The translations under genes and the position numbers were made by a program. Below are positions 1-11,420 of a stretch of DNA of 64,000 nt, in pieces (position 1 is the first letter of the stretch; each line of letters opens with the position of its first letter). The notes under the pieces are model-generated. The model was given only the letters and a program-made list of their open reading frames with translations, searched no databases and had not been told where the DNA came from. Source of the DNA: Psococerastis gibbosa (lineage: Eukaryota; Arthropoda; Insecta; Psocodea; Psocidae); NCBI GenBank assembly GCA_963971405.1, contig OZ020486.1, positions 33,937,419 to 34,001,418 on the forward strand, read 5' to 3'.

Positions 1-1214
1 GACGCGTTTGATAATTTTATAATGAAAAACGTACCTGACAAGTAGCTGGTAATGTCCGGTAAGTATATATATATACTAGTATACTTAATTTTCTGGTGTA
101 CCTGTTGACCTGAGACTACACAAATTAAGTATTTTATCGAGTTTTAATTTAGATTGTAGACATTGTTACGGTTAAAGGGGCCCAATGCCGGAAATCCTCC
201 GTAGACATTAGTTATAGACTGATTTGTTCGTTAAAAAACTATCTAAGAGTTTGCTTCATTTTAGGTATGTTATTACAATCACTGCTAATTATGTATTATA
301 TTGAAACTCGAAAAAAACATTTCTCTCTAATGTCTGCATTTTTTAGTCAGCATTTTTGAATTTACTTACAAAGACAAACAAATTCTTGCTTCAAACAACT
401 ACGTAAACTACGATATATTTTGCATTCACTCATCAAATAAGCATTTAATACTTGACAACTATCAAGCAGGGTCAACCGAATTTCACCTGACAAGTAGTTT
501 TTCCGAGTAGAATGAATTTAAATTTTTTCTTTGGTAGGTTTTGATTAAAATATGTGTACACGTTAGTAAGAAGTAATAGTTCAAAAGGTCTGTCTAATTA
601 AAACAGTAAGGACAGCAGAAGTGCAGGAGAAATTTAAGTATGCATGCTTAACAATATATCCCCAGCTGCGATACTTGTCAAGTACGTCTATCCCAAACGT
701 GAAATTGTCGATCGGATCTCGAACTCGCCCTTAGAGTGGCTTTTCGTCTATTACCTGTTATTTATACTGAAAATGTCTGTTTAAATACTATTCTTGTCAG
801 TATCGCAGTGTTAAACTCTTACTAGACGGGAATAGTATGTTCAGCCATTAAATACATCGTTAACGCATATAGAGAGGTTGGCTGACCACTTCACTCCTAT
901 TCAAACTGCTTTATACCAGAGTGCAATGAGTGGTAAACCTTGGAATATTGGACTGCGTAATTTATTTTCGGGTGACTTGCAGGTTTAACTGGGAACATTC
1001 CTTTCTGCACCACTGGAGTGTGCTGCCCAATTACAATGCACTTTGTATCGGGACTGTCAGTGTGCTTTGGTACAGGGAAACCGACAATTTATTGTCACTA
1101 ATTAGAGTCCGTCCGAAGTCTCCATCAATGAAGCTACTTGGCAGATAATTACTAAATAAACACATGTAGTTGCAAAATTAATCAGTTCGGTGGTAACACG
1201 TTCATCATCAGAAC
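1..1214. other. AT-rich non-coding stretch, nothing recognised
   Basis: No ORF with coding character, no splice-flanked conserved peptide and no clear repeat was seen. The longest open frame (72 codons near 930) has no recognisable motif. Confidence 0.6.
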
Positions 1215-1372
1215 CACTCTTCATTCTTTTCATTTTCCGCGCCTTATCCCCTACGGGGAGTCGGTGGTACGGAAATACAACCCTCTGTCTGGAGCGTACT
1301 GTTGTGAGAGTGTGAGTTGTTCCAAATCGGAACGGATCTTTCTCGGCAGCGTCATCTTCGGTCTTCCTCTTC

Positions 1373-1733
1373 GGCGGGGTTTCCACCGACCTCTCATTGC
1401 AGAATGCAAATAACATTGACGGAAATTTTTGTTTTACTCTATGCCATAGTTAAAATTGATGATCATAGAGTAAAATCACACAAACTAAAATTAAAAAATG
1501 GACGGAAATTTTTGTTTTACTCTATGCCATAGTTAAAATTGATGATCATAGAGTAAAATCACACAAACTAAAATTAAAAAATGGCGTCATGGGATATGCT
1601 AAGTACAAACATTTTAACAGATTTCTATAAAAAGAAAAATTCAAATTTCCGTCAATGTCATTTGCATTCTCATTGTCTGCTACCACGTCAACGTATATGC
1701 ATTCTGCAATGAGAGGTCGGTGGAAACCCCGCC
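1373..1733. mobile_element. Foldback (long inverted repeat) element inside a LINE tail
   Basis: The left end GGCGGGGTTTCCACCGACC mirrors the right end, whose reverse complement is GGCGGGGTTTCCACCGACC. Both flanks read TTC, a 3-bp target duplication; joining them restores the LINE sequence seen elsewhere. The right arm carries the family core TGTCTGCTACCACGTCAA. No ORF inside, so it is non-autonomous. The interior has an 83-bp tandem duplication (1418-1583). Confidence 0.8.
1418..1583. repeat. Tandem duplication, two identical 83-bp units
   Basis: Units 1418-1500 and 1501-1583 read identically, from GACGGAAATTTTTG to TTAAAAAATG. Each unit is partly self-complementary (TTTTACTCTATG ... CATAGAGTAAAA). 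The identity suggests a recent slip or unequal exchange inside the foldback. Confidence 0.85.
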
Positions 1734-1840
1734 TTCTCCTGTTTCCATAACCTCCTCAACCCTTTTCAGGAGATGAGTTTCACCTCGCCTTTGGACATCA
1801 CAAGCGTTTTTCCTTGAGCTTGAGAGTGATGTCAGAACTA

Positions 1841-4046
1841 CTGAACCCGGTTCATTTTATAATTACAGCGTGGTGTTTTTTTTTTCTTCGGAAAATGAAA
1901 TTATGTATCCGCGTAGACGCTTAGTCATAGTATAGTATTTTTTGTGCAAGTATGGTGATGTTTTTTTATTAATTCAGTTGCGAAATTGACCTAATCCAAC
2001 GATAATTACTTCTGATTGGAATCAAATTACTCGTAATTAGTTAGCCGTCATTCGTCCTTTTCGTCCATCTCACGGAGAGGGTTTTTCTCGGGCTTCGATC
2101 GCGCTTTGGGCGATGTTCAGTAACTAAGTAATCTGATCGAAGGGATTCTCGTTAACTTCACTTCCGTTATCAGAGCCTGGCTCCGATCTGTTTTCAAACA
2201 GCTGGTCTATCGTGACGCAAACAGTGACAAAAATGTGTCTTATCGTATGGGTCTTTGACGTCTTTGATAATAAACTTGGTTTCGAATGCATTAGGTATTC
2301 GTTAAATAGATGAGAAGTATTTTTTAATTTTAATTTCAAAATTTAAAATAATGTTTTGTGCTGATTTTAGATGTTTTAGAACTCTTGATCTAAATGCATC
2401 CTTTGCTCTCTTAATATTTTATACGCTAAATTTCAAAATTTCCGACTGCGAGTGAGTTTCGCTTCCAAATAGCTCCCACTCTGAGGCCCTCCCGAAAGAA
2501 AGCCAATACACAGTTTAGTGGGCTATTGGACAGTTTCAGAGTGGTTTCCACAACATTTTATAGTTGCGTCTTTGGCCCCCGTACATTAAAAAACCTATTA
2601 GGAATGGCACCTCTTAACTGATGTTCTACAGTCCCTGCCAGTGCCGGATTTGCATATGGGGCCATTGGCACCTTGGCCCCCACGAAACATTTTACAAAAG
2701 AGAAATCACCATATAACTCATTATAGTCTTTATTAAATGTGTGCCAATTTGATCTTTGCACAATAAACGGAACAATTACCGTTATATAATAATGCATATG
2801 AGCTTCTATGTTCTAAGGTTGTTGATTGGTCTCCCTAACGGTAGACCCCCTACAAGATTCCGGCCCTTATCCAAATACGGCACTGGCCCTAGCCCCTGTA
2901 TAGCCTGAGTATAGAACGGTGAGGAAAATCAAAAGTTCCTGGATCAAAACTGGTTATTGCTGCGGTTCGCCTTGTCTCAGAAGCATTTGCACTTATAATG
3001 TACGCGAACTAGTCAATTTTCGAATAGGGAAATGTAGCGATGGGGAATGGGGGGAGCTGTGAACAACTCACGTGCCCTGGAATGCCTTTAACCGGAATGT
3101 AGCCATCCGCTTTTAGGAACGCACGGTGTTGGAAGACGTCGGGGCGGAGCGAAATGAGAATAGGCTGGACAATGTTGAGACTGTCGGGTATCGATCCATT
3201 CACCTGTTGCTGTCGTCTGGGCCACAGCTGTGTTGCTGTAGGTTAAGACTCGTCTCTCTGACGTCATCCGCACACCATTTTATTGCGTAGGACTGTTGTC
3301 ACTACCGATTGTGACTGTTATGGTCTATTTCACCATGTACATATATATATACAATGATACATACAATATAACGTAAATGATGAATTATACAATATATTAT
3401 AAACACTTAACCCAAATCGCATTATTGCAGCTGCTCTTCTCTTGCTGGAGTTGTTTCTTCTTTGTATGGGAACTGCGAATTGTCCCCTAAGTCGCCGTTA
3501 CAAGTCTTTTATCACTTCAGGGAGCCTACCCATCAGTAGTCTAAAAGACATGTAACTAACGCTCTGATTGGCTAATAATGACGCACAATTGATGACAGCA
3601 GGCTATAGGTACACATGGTACACACGTGTATTACCTTTAGACCTAGCTGCCCAGAGTGAATCATCATTATGCCATTCAAGACAATTGTCAGCACAACAGT
3701 GAGTGACAACGCTCATGCTCGTTCTCTCTAAAATAAATATGTGCCTAATTAATTGCAAAATCGTAATAAGTAATAAATGAGTAATGTAATAAATTTCATC
3801 TCGAAATAGCCTGTCCATGCCCGGATATAAACAAAATTAATTAATTTGCAGCAATTTTTATTTTTTATTCACTATTTAAAAATAAATTGAAACTACGCCC
3901 ACTCTGCTTTCAATTTTCTTTTCGGGGGAGACTGGGAGAGAGAGGGGTGGATCAAACAAAATGTTTTGGTAGAAGCAAGCCTTCATTTGAAAAATAAGTG
4001 CCCATTTCCGACGTAGTCACTTACTATTTTCTTAAGTTCTAAAGTA
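1841..4046. other. Non-coding stretch with one dispersed repeat
   Basis: Apart from the repeat at 3378-3708 I see no gene. The short ORFs on both strands (2124-2339, 2558-2797, 3009-3273) have no recognisable domain. Confidence 0.5.
3378..3708 (+). repeat. Dispersed repeat, copy 1 (partner at 13981-14308)
   Basis: Highly similar to 13981-14308 in the same orientation. Shared blocks include TACAATATATTATAA, AAGTCGCCGTTACAAGTCTT, GGGAGCCTACCCATCAGTAG and CCTAGCTGCCCAGAGTGAAT. Differences are a few substitutions and a 7-10 bp indel around the GTACACATGGTACACACG stretch. No coding potential or terminal inverted repeat recognised. Confidence 0.85.
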
Positions 4047-4488
4047 GGGGTATTCACTGCGTTTGGTTTTCCCTAAGGGATAGTAGGAAACTGAGGGAAT
4101 GGAACTCCAGTTTTTCTACGTAGAAAAATAATGCCATGGAAACGTGTATCCCACATTATCCGACCTAACCTAACTTACCTCCAAAGTTTCTTTGCATTCG
4201 GCTATTAAACTTATGAACATCTGCTGTAGTCCACTTCTTGCCATGTTTCCTTTGGTTGTTTATTTATTAATTTCTGTCGCAGAGCTAATTTTAAATAAAA
4301 ACCAAAATTCAAATGCAAAATAACAACAAATATGGCCGTTTGGTGTTTTCGATTCCCCAAGCTCAGTTTTGAAATGCGTTTCCTTATGACATTATTTTTC
4401 TACGTAGAAAACCCATGAGAAATACTGGAGTTCTAATTCCCCAGTTTCCTACTTTCCCTTAGGGTAAACTCAACGCAGTGAATACCCC
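4047..4488. mobile_element. MITE-like element with about 100-bp inverted arms and TA flanks
   Basis: The left end GGGGTATTCACTGCGTT is the reverse complement of the right end, AACGCAGTGAATACCCC apart from small differences, and each end is flanked by TA. The arms continue inward through CCCTAAGGGA, AGTAGGAAACTG, AACTCCAGT and TTCTACGTAGAAAAATAATG. TA flanks fit a Tc1/mariner-type non-autonomous element, but no transposase is present. Confidence 0.75.
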
Positions 4489-4536
4489 TAATATATACAT
4501 TTGAATAGCCAGTAATTAAACTTTTCGTAGCAATTC

Positions 4537-4561
4537 CTTTTTTTTTTTTTTTTTTTTTTTT
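4537..4561. repeat. Poly-T tract
   Basis: An uninterrupted run of about 25 T. It could be an old antisense retroposon tail; no element was recognised beside it. Confidence 0.8.
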
Positions 4562-5212
4562 AAAAAAGTTATAATAACTTTGCGAGCTTCTTTTACATTA
4601 TGTACAATGTACTATGTAGAGAAAATATTCATATTCGTTGTTGCTTTCAAAAAATTAATCTGGTAAGTATTATACTGTAAATTGGCCTGTTGCACTACCA
4701 TGTTCATTCAGGCACGTCCATCATACTTGTACTTTCCAAACCACAGACGTATCTCCATAATCCAAGACTTCCAAAATTACGAAATCAGGAGTCCATGCGT
4801 TTTAATGGTCCTATTATTGTACAGCCGGCAGAAGAAATTTTGGATTTGTTTGAATGATATGTTTTAAATGGGTATCGTAACTTAATTTTGGACGGACGGA
4901 GGGGATCTGTATATTCCCAATAGCTATAATTTATATTTATGGTGCGTATCTGTCACATTCAACATGATTGAGGTACAATCGGATAAATTATGGTCAATGG
5001 AATTAATTTGTAGATTGTTTTTGTAGTAGATTGCAACTCCTTCGTTTTTTGTTAAAGAACTTCCTTTAGTAATGCAGTCATATGAGGACAAAGGAAATTG
5101 TTGTAGATCTTTACTTATAAAGGCTTCGTTAATACAACAATTTCGATTTCTTCGCTGATGCTTTCTAAAAATATTGAAAAAATTTCAATGTTTTTTTTTT
5201 CAAACTACTCTG

Positions 5213-5368
5213 GGCCGATTATGGCGATTGGTATTAAATTTGGGTTAAAACTGTAAAAAAAAACAAATTTTGAATATCACTTTCCATTGTAAAATTATCT
5301 TGTTTACATTTTTAATACAAGGGTATTATATTAACCCCGGTATTAAAATCGCCATGATCGGGCCGCTG
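5213..5368. mobile_element. Inverted-repeat MITE-like element, older copy
   Basis: Ends GGGCCGATTATGGCGAT and ATCGCCATGATCGGGCC are inverted repeats. The core (ATCACTTTCCATTGTAAAAT ... CTTGTTTACATT) matches the core of the neighbouring element at 5440-5609, but in reverse orientation. Confidence 0.7.
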
Positions 5369-5439
5369 ATTTTATAGTTTGTGAGTTGTTTACTATTTGA
5401 GCAGTGTTACTGTATTGTATAGGTTGTCCTTATGTGCTG

Positions 5440-5609
5440 CAGCCTGATCATGCCGATTATAATACCGGTATTTATTTAATCCCCTGGTGTTAACAATGTA
5501 AACAAGATAATTTTGTAATGGAAAGTGCTATTCAAAATTTGTTTATTTACATTTTTAATACCAGGTGATTAAATAAATACTGGTATTATAATCGCCATGA
5601 TCAGGCTGC
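5440..5609. mobile_element. Inverted-repeat MITE-like element, younger copy
   Basis: Terminal inverted repeats of about 50 bp: the left begins CAGCCTGATCATGCCGATTA, the right ends ATCGCCATGATCAGGCTG. The arms continue through TATTTATTTAATC and CCTGGT. The core is the reverse complement of that in 5213-5368 at roughly 47 of 50 positions. Confidence 0.75.
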
Positions 5610-7207
5610 TGGTGCTTTAATTTTGTATCTTACGAATCATCTATTGATGTTATCTTGGGCATATTGGACTAGCATTGAAATAGGTTGAGTATATAAATAA
5701 ATGTTTAATTTATTTATCATAGAATTAGGCCTATTAAAGGTTAGTACTACTCGTCTTGTAGCTCTCGTCCATAGCAGAGGTTCACCCAGATTATGTGTTG
5801 TATTGGGCTGCAAGAAGCTGATGGCGTAATTTAAAAAAAAAAAAAAAAAACTCATATTAACGGTTAATGGCAATATGGTGTTATAAGCAGTCAATGACAA
5901 TTTATGTTGGCGCGAATGTGAAAACATTGCGACAGCCTGTTGATTAGAGTTTTAGTCATGTTTGAAGTCACGTGATAGTAAACCTGTTTCCTGTTGTTTT
6001 CATATTATTACTGGCCGGTTTTAAGTTGTTTCCTAGTCACGCTTTATGAAGTCTGACAATGCATTTATTATCTCCCACACATTGACGCTGTCTCATTTTC
6101 CCAGTCATTGCTCCTGTCCACAGAATACAATAGTACCTGGGCAATTTTTATCTCCGTTTTTGGTGGCTGTCGTACAGTGTAGATAACGGACAATAGCTTC
6201 GAAATGATTAGAATCCAATGTATTATGTATAGGCTATACTGTGTTTTTTATAGTAGAATGTCAGGGAGCTAATCGTAAGCTAACTACGCAAAACCTTATG
6301 TTAATCGTCACAGTACCGTGCTCTGGATTTTTGGAGCTTTTATTTGATTTTTTTTTCTGAATTTGAACACCAAATAGTTTCTAATCTGTGATAGTTATAG
6401 ACCTTAACCTTCTTTCAACTGCAGCATTTTTTTTACAGTTTGTACCTCGCGCAGTAGGTTACATACCTGATATGAGCAGGGCCACAAACTCACCTCTCAC
6501 ATCTACGCGCCTAAATGACCCTCTCCTACAATTACCCTCGTCATAACGTAGGGAGGTCGCCAGTACCCACAATTATGCCAACCTAACCACTCACCAAAGC
6601 GTCTAGCTGCATATACAAGAAACATGACTGGCGGATCCTTTCAGGTTGGGCTAGGCGGACAATGGTCAAACGTGATGCAACGCGTCATACGGGTTGCAGG
6701 CGGCACCGCACTGCATCCAGAATATGATCTAACTGGGCTCTGGGAATATGACGTAACTAGTCTGTGGTTCAACCCTAAATACGAGTACTTATTGTTGCAC
6801 AAAATAATTATCCAGAGCGCTGGCTGAAATGTAATGCGTTTTACTTGACTAGTTTTTATTATTATTGAAGACGTAACTTGGACTGTGACGGAAGTAGTAA
6901 ATCTATTTTTGCTCTTTATTTTCAATTAACTAGGGTCTTAAAATTGTATTCTATCTCAAGTGGAGGACATGCCTGTTGTTATCAAAGTCCTTGCACGTTG
7001 AGTTTTAATGGCACACTGGCGGTGCTAGAACGACCGCGACGCCAGCAAGTCGAAATACCCTACATGTCCCGGTTCTTTTTTATTTACTCTCTTATCGCTC
7101 GCTGTTTGAGGTCTGCAATGTTCAGCATATTTTTGACTGTGTTTTAGTTAATAGCCCGTTATTCTTCTGGCTTTCACCAAAGATATTTTGTCTGCTGTCT
7201 TATTTTA
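5610..7207. other. Non-coding stretch, nothing recognised
   Basis: No supported gene or repeat. ORFs of 60-96 codons (5637-5927 minus, 6641-6925 minus, 6878-7147 plus) lack motifs and overlap A/T runs. Confidence 0.5.
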
Positions 7208-8034
7208 TCATTTGACAGTCGTCTTAATCTGAGGAAGATAGCCGTTATATAATAATAATAATAATGTCAACCACTCCCGGTCCTTGTGGAAACCCTGACA
7301 TTTATCACAGGCCTGCGCATACCTTTGAAGTTCACTTGTGGATGAGGAAAATAAGTTAGCAGAGACCTTGAGCATACCTGTCCCAAGAAATCGAGGTATT
7401 TTATATGCACAGTCTAAAATGCCATCTACGCTCGATGTTTGGCCATCTAACACAATGTTGCACTCAAGCCTCATTGGCAAACATGGTGTGTATTTACTGT
7501 GGGAATGAAGAAGTTTATGGGTACTTTCAACTCAACTCTTGGCTGCTTCTCTCGTACACTTAACACATATTCTCTATGTAACTTACTGTCATCCAATGGA
7601 CAATGAAATTTCGCTTGGCGATTCGTCACGCGATACTTTACTTTTTCGTGTCCAAGCGAATGTCCCAGAATCGGGTGAAGTTATAGGCAGCGCTGTTGGC
7701 CTCCCACGTCTTTCATCTATTGGGCTGGACACTGGACATAGGCTGCACTGGAACGAGTTGTCCACGTGCTGCCTCTGACCACACGAGCTCAGGGTGTTGT
7801 CTGCGTCTATCTGGTCCCATCTCGTCCTGTTGTTTTTCACAGGGGCTGCACCGGCGCGGATAGAAGGGGTTTGAGGCTCGTCCAAGATTTGTTGAGAATT
7901 GTAGGGCAGGGTGGATTTGGAGCCACTGTTTGCTTCTTAATTCTTTTAAAATAGCCTAAAGGCTGGTTTGTAAGATTGCCATTTCTGTATGCTGGGATAG
8001 CGTTTGGAAAGGCATTGCTTCTCTGTTGGGCCAC
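7208..8034 (-). pseudogene. Unrecognised minus-strand open frames, possibly a decayed element ORF
   Basis: Three consecutive minus-strand frames (7837-8034, 7589-7885, 7208-7480) lie in different registers. They contain polar, proline-rich peptides such as APNPPCPTILNKSW and CDKCQGFHKDREW. Similar direction and close packing suggest one frameshifted coding sequence, perhaps a retroelement gag/ORF1. I do not recognise the family, and splicing of a real gene cannot be excluded. Confidence 0.25.
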
Positions 8035-8234
8035 CCGATGTCATGCAATATGTCAAACATAATAAATACATGTAATTGATACATTAACACAAACAATTTA
8101 AAAATGTACGTCACTCTTCCAATGATTTCCCGTATGCACACACTGCTAGCCCGCAGTATGGTAACTGTTGTCTGTTAATCCGGTAGCGAGCTCTCAGGCA
8201 CCCCTTGACGACACTCACGGACTTATGCCGCCGA

Positions 8235-8480
8235 TCAGCCAGTTGTTGAGCTAAATGGTCCATAGACGCCATCAGTGGTCATGACTAATGGCGTAAAAGA
8301 GGGATGGCGAGTCCCACATCCGTCATTGTATTTCCACTTCTTCTCCGCTTCAGGCGAATTAGGAACCGCCGCAACTGTGCGAGAAGAATAAGGAGCGTCA
8401 GCGTCAATTACGCGTATATCAAGCAACGCCTCCCTCTGAGCTTCCCTAACATAACGACAGACTATGTCTCCACGAAGACT
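8235..8480 (-). pseudogene. Decayed C-terminal tail of a LINE reverse-transcriptase ORF
   Basis: The minus-strand frame contains LLDIRVIDADAPY followed by FTPLVMTTDGVYGP. This resembles the post-RT tail of many non-LTR retrotransposon proteins, which pair a DVRV(F/T)(D/N)P-like motif with a downstream SFTPLV(F/M)(S/T)T.GG.GP motif. No upstream RT catalytic motif is present, so it is a 5'-truncated remnant. The longer frame to 8660 adds residues I cannot assign. Confidence 0.5.
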
Positions 8481-8660
8481 ATTACAAACGTTCAGTCTTG
8501 ATAGTGGAATGGTAATCCATGTCATTATGGCCATTGATGGTTTTTTAATCGTGTCAGAATAGGGATTATCAGTTTCTGTCAGAAACAACTCAAAACTGAG
8601 TACATACGCATCATAAATATCGTTCAATTTATAACTGTTTGTGTCTCTTGCATTAGGCAT

Positions 8661-10490
8661 AAGTCAAATCTATCTCCTTCTCTGATTCCCAGTATTCCAA
8701 TGGAGATCACAGTTCGCACCCTGTAATAACTTAGGTACTATAATGACTTGTTGTGATGATAGTAAATAGCTTGGATCTTTGGTTGAGCCATGAACGCTTA
8801 TTAATTACCATTGTTCAGCTTTGCAATCTAATGTACGTGACCTTTTGCTAATTACTAATTAATACTGAAGTATATGACCCAAAACTCATTGATCAATGAG
8901 CCTTGTATGAGAAAGTAAGAGTGTTTTATAATTCATAGCTTGTCTTTTGTTATATTGTAGCTATGGTTCACTCACAATCATATTATGTAATATAGGGCAA
9001 TTTTCACGTTTAATTAATAAATAATTCCACTGATTGCCTCACAAACCAGTGTGTGGTATAGTTATTCTTGCTACGTCGTGGGTATATTGAAGCCAGTTTA
9101 TATACCTATGTGATTTTAAATTTTCACAGAACAGCAAGTGTGCAAAACCTGATCTCTAGACTCTTTGGTGCCACTGATGGTGTTCCCAGCCAGTTTGTTC
9201 ATATAGTATATTTTCATTTCAAATTATTACGTTACCTGTGTGTATACGTTAAAACTTAAATCTTCATACCTTCGTCATTGATGACTGAAGCATGTAGAAA
9301 TGCACTGCTTCTGGCTGAGACTGTTAGGGCGTAAATCGTAAATCGTGTGTATTTCGTGTCATTTTGCATGCAACCATGCAGCTCTACGTCGTCATAAAAC
9401 ATATTGCAAGTACATACGTAATAAATTAATAATTAACTGTTCACGTTGTCATCATTAGGGCACCAGATATAAAACTGCACATTTTGTGCCCTAATTGTCA
9501 AAAAATAAAATACAAATACCTAACAAAACAAACAAACCACTTAATTCCTAACAGCCCTGAAGAGTGGTTTAGGAAGTAAGACTACCTAGGTCAGTCTCCA
9601 TGAACTCTTTAAAGGAATAGGGACAGACTGAGACTAAAAGATTTTAAAGGAATAGGGACATCATAGGTTTCCATCATTCCTAGAACAGTGACGGTATACG
9701 GAATACTGCACCACCATCTAACAATGCATGGTGGTGTCATCCTGTATTCCTCATTTATACTTATCAAGCGATTGTGAGATCAAGCGGAACCAAGCATTTA
9801 TAACATTACTATGTTTTCACTGTCACATTCTTTGCCTTTCAGAAAGCTGAAAAGGAAAGGCAAGTGTTGGAGATGCTGCAGCAAAGAGTCCATTGATTAT
9901 GTTTTGGGTCTCGTGGGACTGTTTATGTTTACTCACGCAGATGTTGACGCCATTGTTTGAACTCGCGTTATCGCCAGACGCAACGGAGTTCATTCTTATA
10001 TTGTGGTCTCAGATTTGAATCATTTTCTGATCTTTTTGCTACAAAAAGTAAATGAAAGTTCTGAAGCTTACTGAGAGCTAGCCGTCGACTGAATAAGTTG
10101 CCTGCAAGAGCTATGGAGATAGGTTGTGGTTCAACTTTCCCTTGTAAAAACATCGTGTTTATCGCTGAAAGTATAGGTAATGTGCGCTATTCTATCGCAT
10201 GTGGCAAATACCCAGGAATATATTTTCAAATTAATAATAAAACACTACTATTGCTTACAGTATTTGTCAATGTGAAGGGGGAACTTGGTAGTTAGGTTAG
10301 GGCTCTATAGATAATTAGAGTCCTGATTTATGCTTACTTTGCTTTAGTCTCATTCCTTCCACAGGCTCGGCGCCACGGATCTTCCCTTTCCACGGGTTTT
10401 GGTCTTGCCCATCTTCTGGTGACAAGACAAGGGCTCCCTCATATTTGTTAATGTTAAGGTTAAATACAAACAAATCAAAATATAAACAGT
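8661..10490. other. Non-coding stretch with one short hairpin
   Basis: No gene seen. A small hairpin is formed by GGAATACTGCACCACCAT and ATGGTGGTGTCATCCTGTAT (about 9701-9753). The 18-bp string TTTAAAGGAATAGGGACA occurs twice (about 9609 and 9644). Confidence 0.5.
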
Positions 10491-11300
10491 ATGAATTCTT
10501 CTCCTTTAAATGCCTTTTATATCAAAGATTGGCGATCATTATTGAAAATGGGAAGTTGTGCTCTTGCCAGACCTCAGTCTTTTCGACCAGGATGTTCTTC
10601 TACCCTCAGTCCTTCTTCTATCTTCCCTTGGACAAGGCGATACTTTTCGTTCCTCATCATATGGCCGAAAAATGTTAATTCCGCCTATTAGCCGTCAGCA
10701 GGAACTCGGCTTCTGTACCCATTCGCCTCAGGACCTCAGCATTTGGCGGGGTTTCCACCGACTTCTCATTGCAGAATGCAAATGACATTGACGTGGTAGC
10801 AGATATCATTAATAAGTCTTGAATGTCTGCTACCACGTCAATGTCATTTGCATTCTGCAATGAGAGGTCGGTAGAAACCCCGCCTAAGGAAGATGATTTC
10901 TCCAGGATATGCCCAGCATTCGTCTGTATTCGTCCACATTTCAAATGCACTGATTCTGTTCTCTATAGCTTGTGTCAACGTCCATCCCTCCTAACCATAT
11001 AGAACGATTGGGAGCACAACATTTCACCATTCTCAATCGAAGGTCCAACCGCAAATTCCGACACATAAGTACTTACAGCATTTTGATCAAGACATTTCGA
11101 ACTTGTTCGATGCGGCTGCGAATTGTCTTGCTCATCTCCCACTCACTGTTTGCAATGCATCCGAGATACTGGTATTCTTTACATTGTATTACATCCAGAA
11201 CAATGTTCAGTATGAAGTTGACATATTTTTCCATTATTTTACTGGCCCCTGTAGTGCTTCAATGCAATGGAAGGACAGGATGTATTCTTCTAGGCCTGTG
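10491..11300 (-). mobile_element. LINE 3' fragment (family A), interrupted by a foldback
   Basis: Minus-strand sequence parallels 46985-47270 and 47750-47815: shared blocks include GGCGATCATTAT, TCACATGGCCGAA-like, CAGCATTCGTCTGTAT and CACATTTCAAATGCACTGAT. In the 47-kb copy the minus-strand peptide reads KLTYFGHVMRFDRY and GRRTFWLKNLRQW, typical of the region after the RT domain in RTE/BovB-like LINEs. This copy is frameshifted. The right boundary is uncertain and may extend to about 11420. Confidence 0.65.
10745..10884. mobile_element. Foldback element nested in LINE family A
   Basis: A 140-bp almost perfect palindrome. The left arm runs GGCGGGGTTTCCACCGACTT ... GACGTGGTAGCAGATATC and the right arm mirrors it to AAACCCCGCC. 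The loop ATTAATAAGTCTTGA resembles the loops of the 36.2-kb and 58.8-kb copies. The corresponding site in the 47-kb LINE copy has no insertion. Flanks (TTT / TAA) no longer show a clean target duplication. Confidence 0.8.
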
Positions 11301-11420
11301 ATTATGGTGGCGCGTAGGTGGCAGAAGCCCACACTTGTCCTTTGCATTGTCTGGTCAACCCAGCGAACCGCAACCAGCATATTTGACGCTGTGCATTGTA
11401 TGCAATTTGCACCATAAACA

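Larger units (their letters stand above)
1215..1840 (-). mobile_element. 3' end of a non-LTR retrotransposon (LINE), split by a foldback element
   Basis: Read on the minus strand, this shows the same 3' end as the LINE tail at 47286-47734: the run CCTTATCCCCTACGGGG, a shared segment TCTTCGGTCTTCCTCTT, and a shared stretch ending near GAGCTTGAGAGTGAT. The peptide is broken by frameshifts. It is interrupted at 1373-1733 by a foldback element absent from the 47-kb copy, so the foldback inserted later. The 5' part of the LINE is missing, as usual for this class. The clade was not resolved. Confidence 0.65.

Noticed and set aside
9701..9753. Possible microRNA hairpin
   Set aside because: The arms are only about 18-20 bp with a bulge, and there is no evidence of conservation; listed only within the non-coding stretch.
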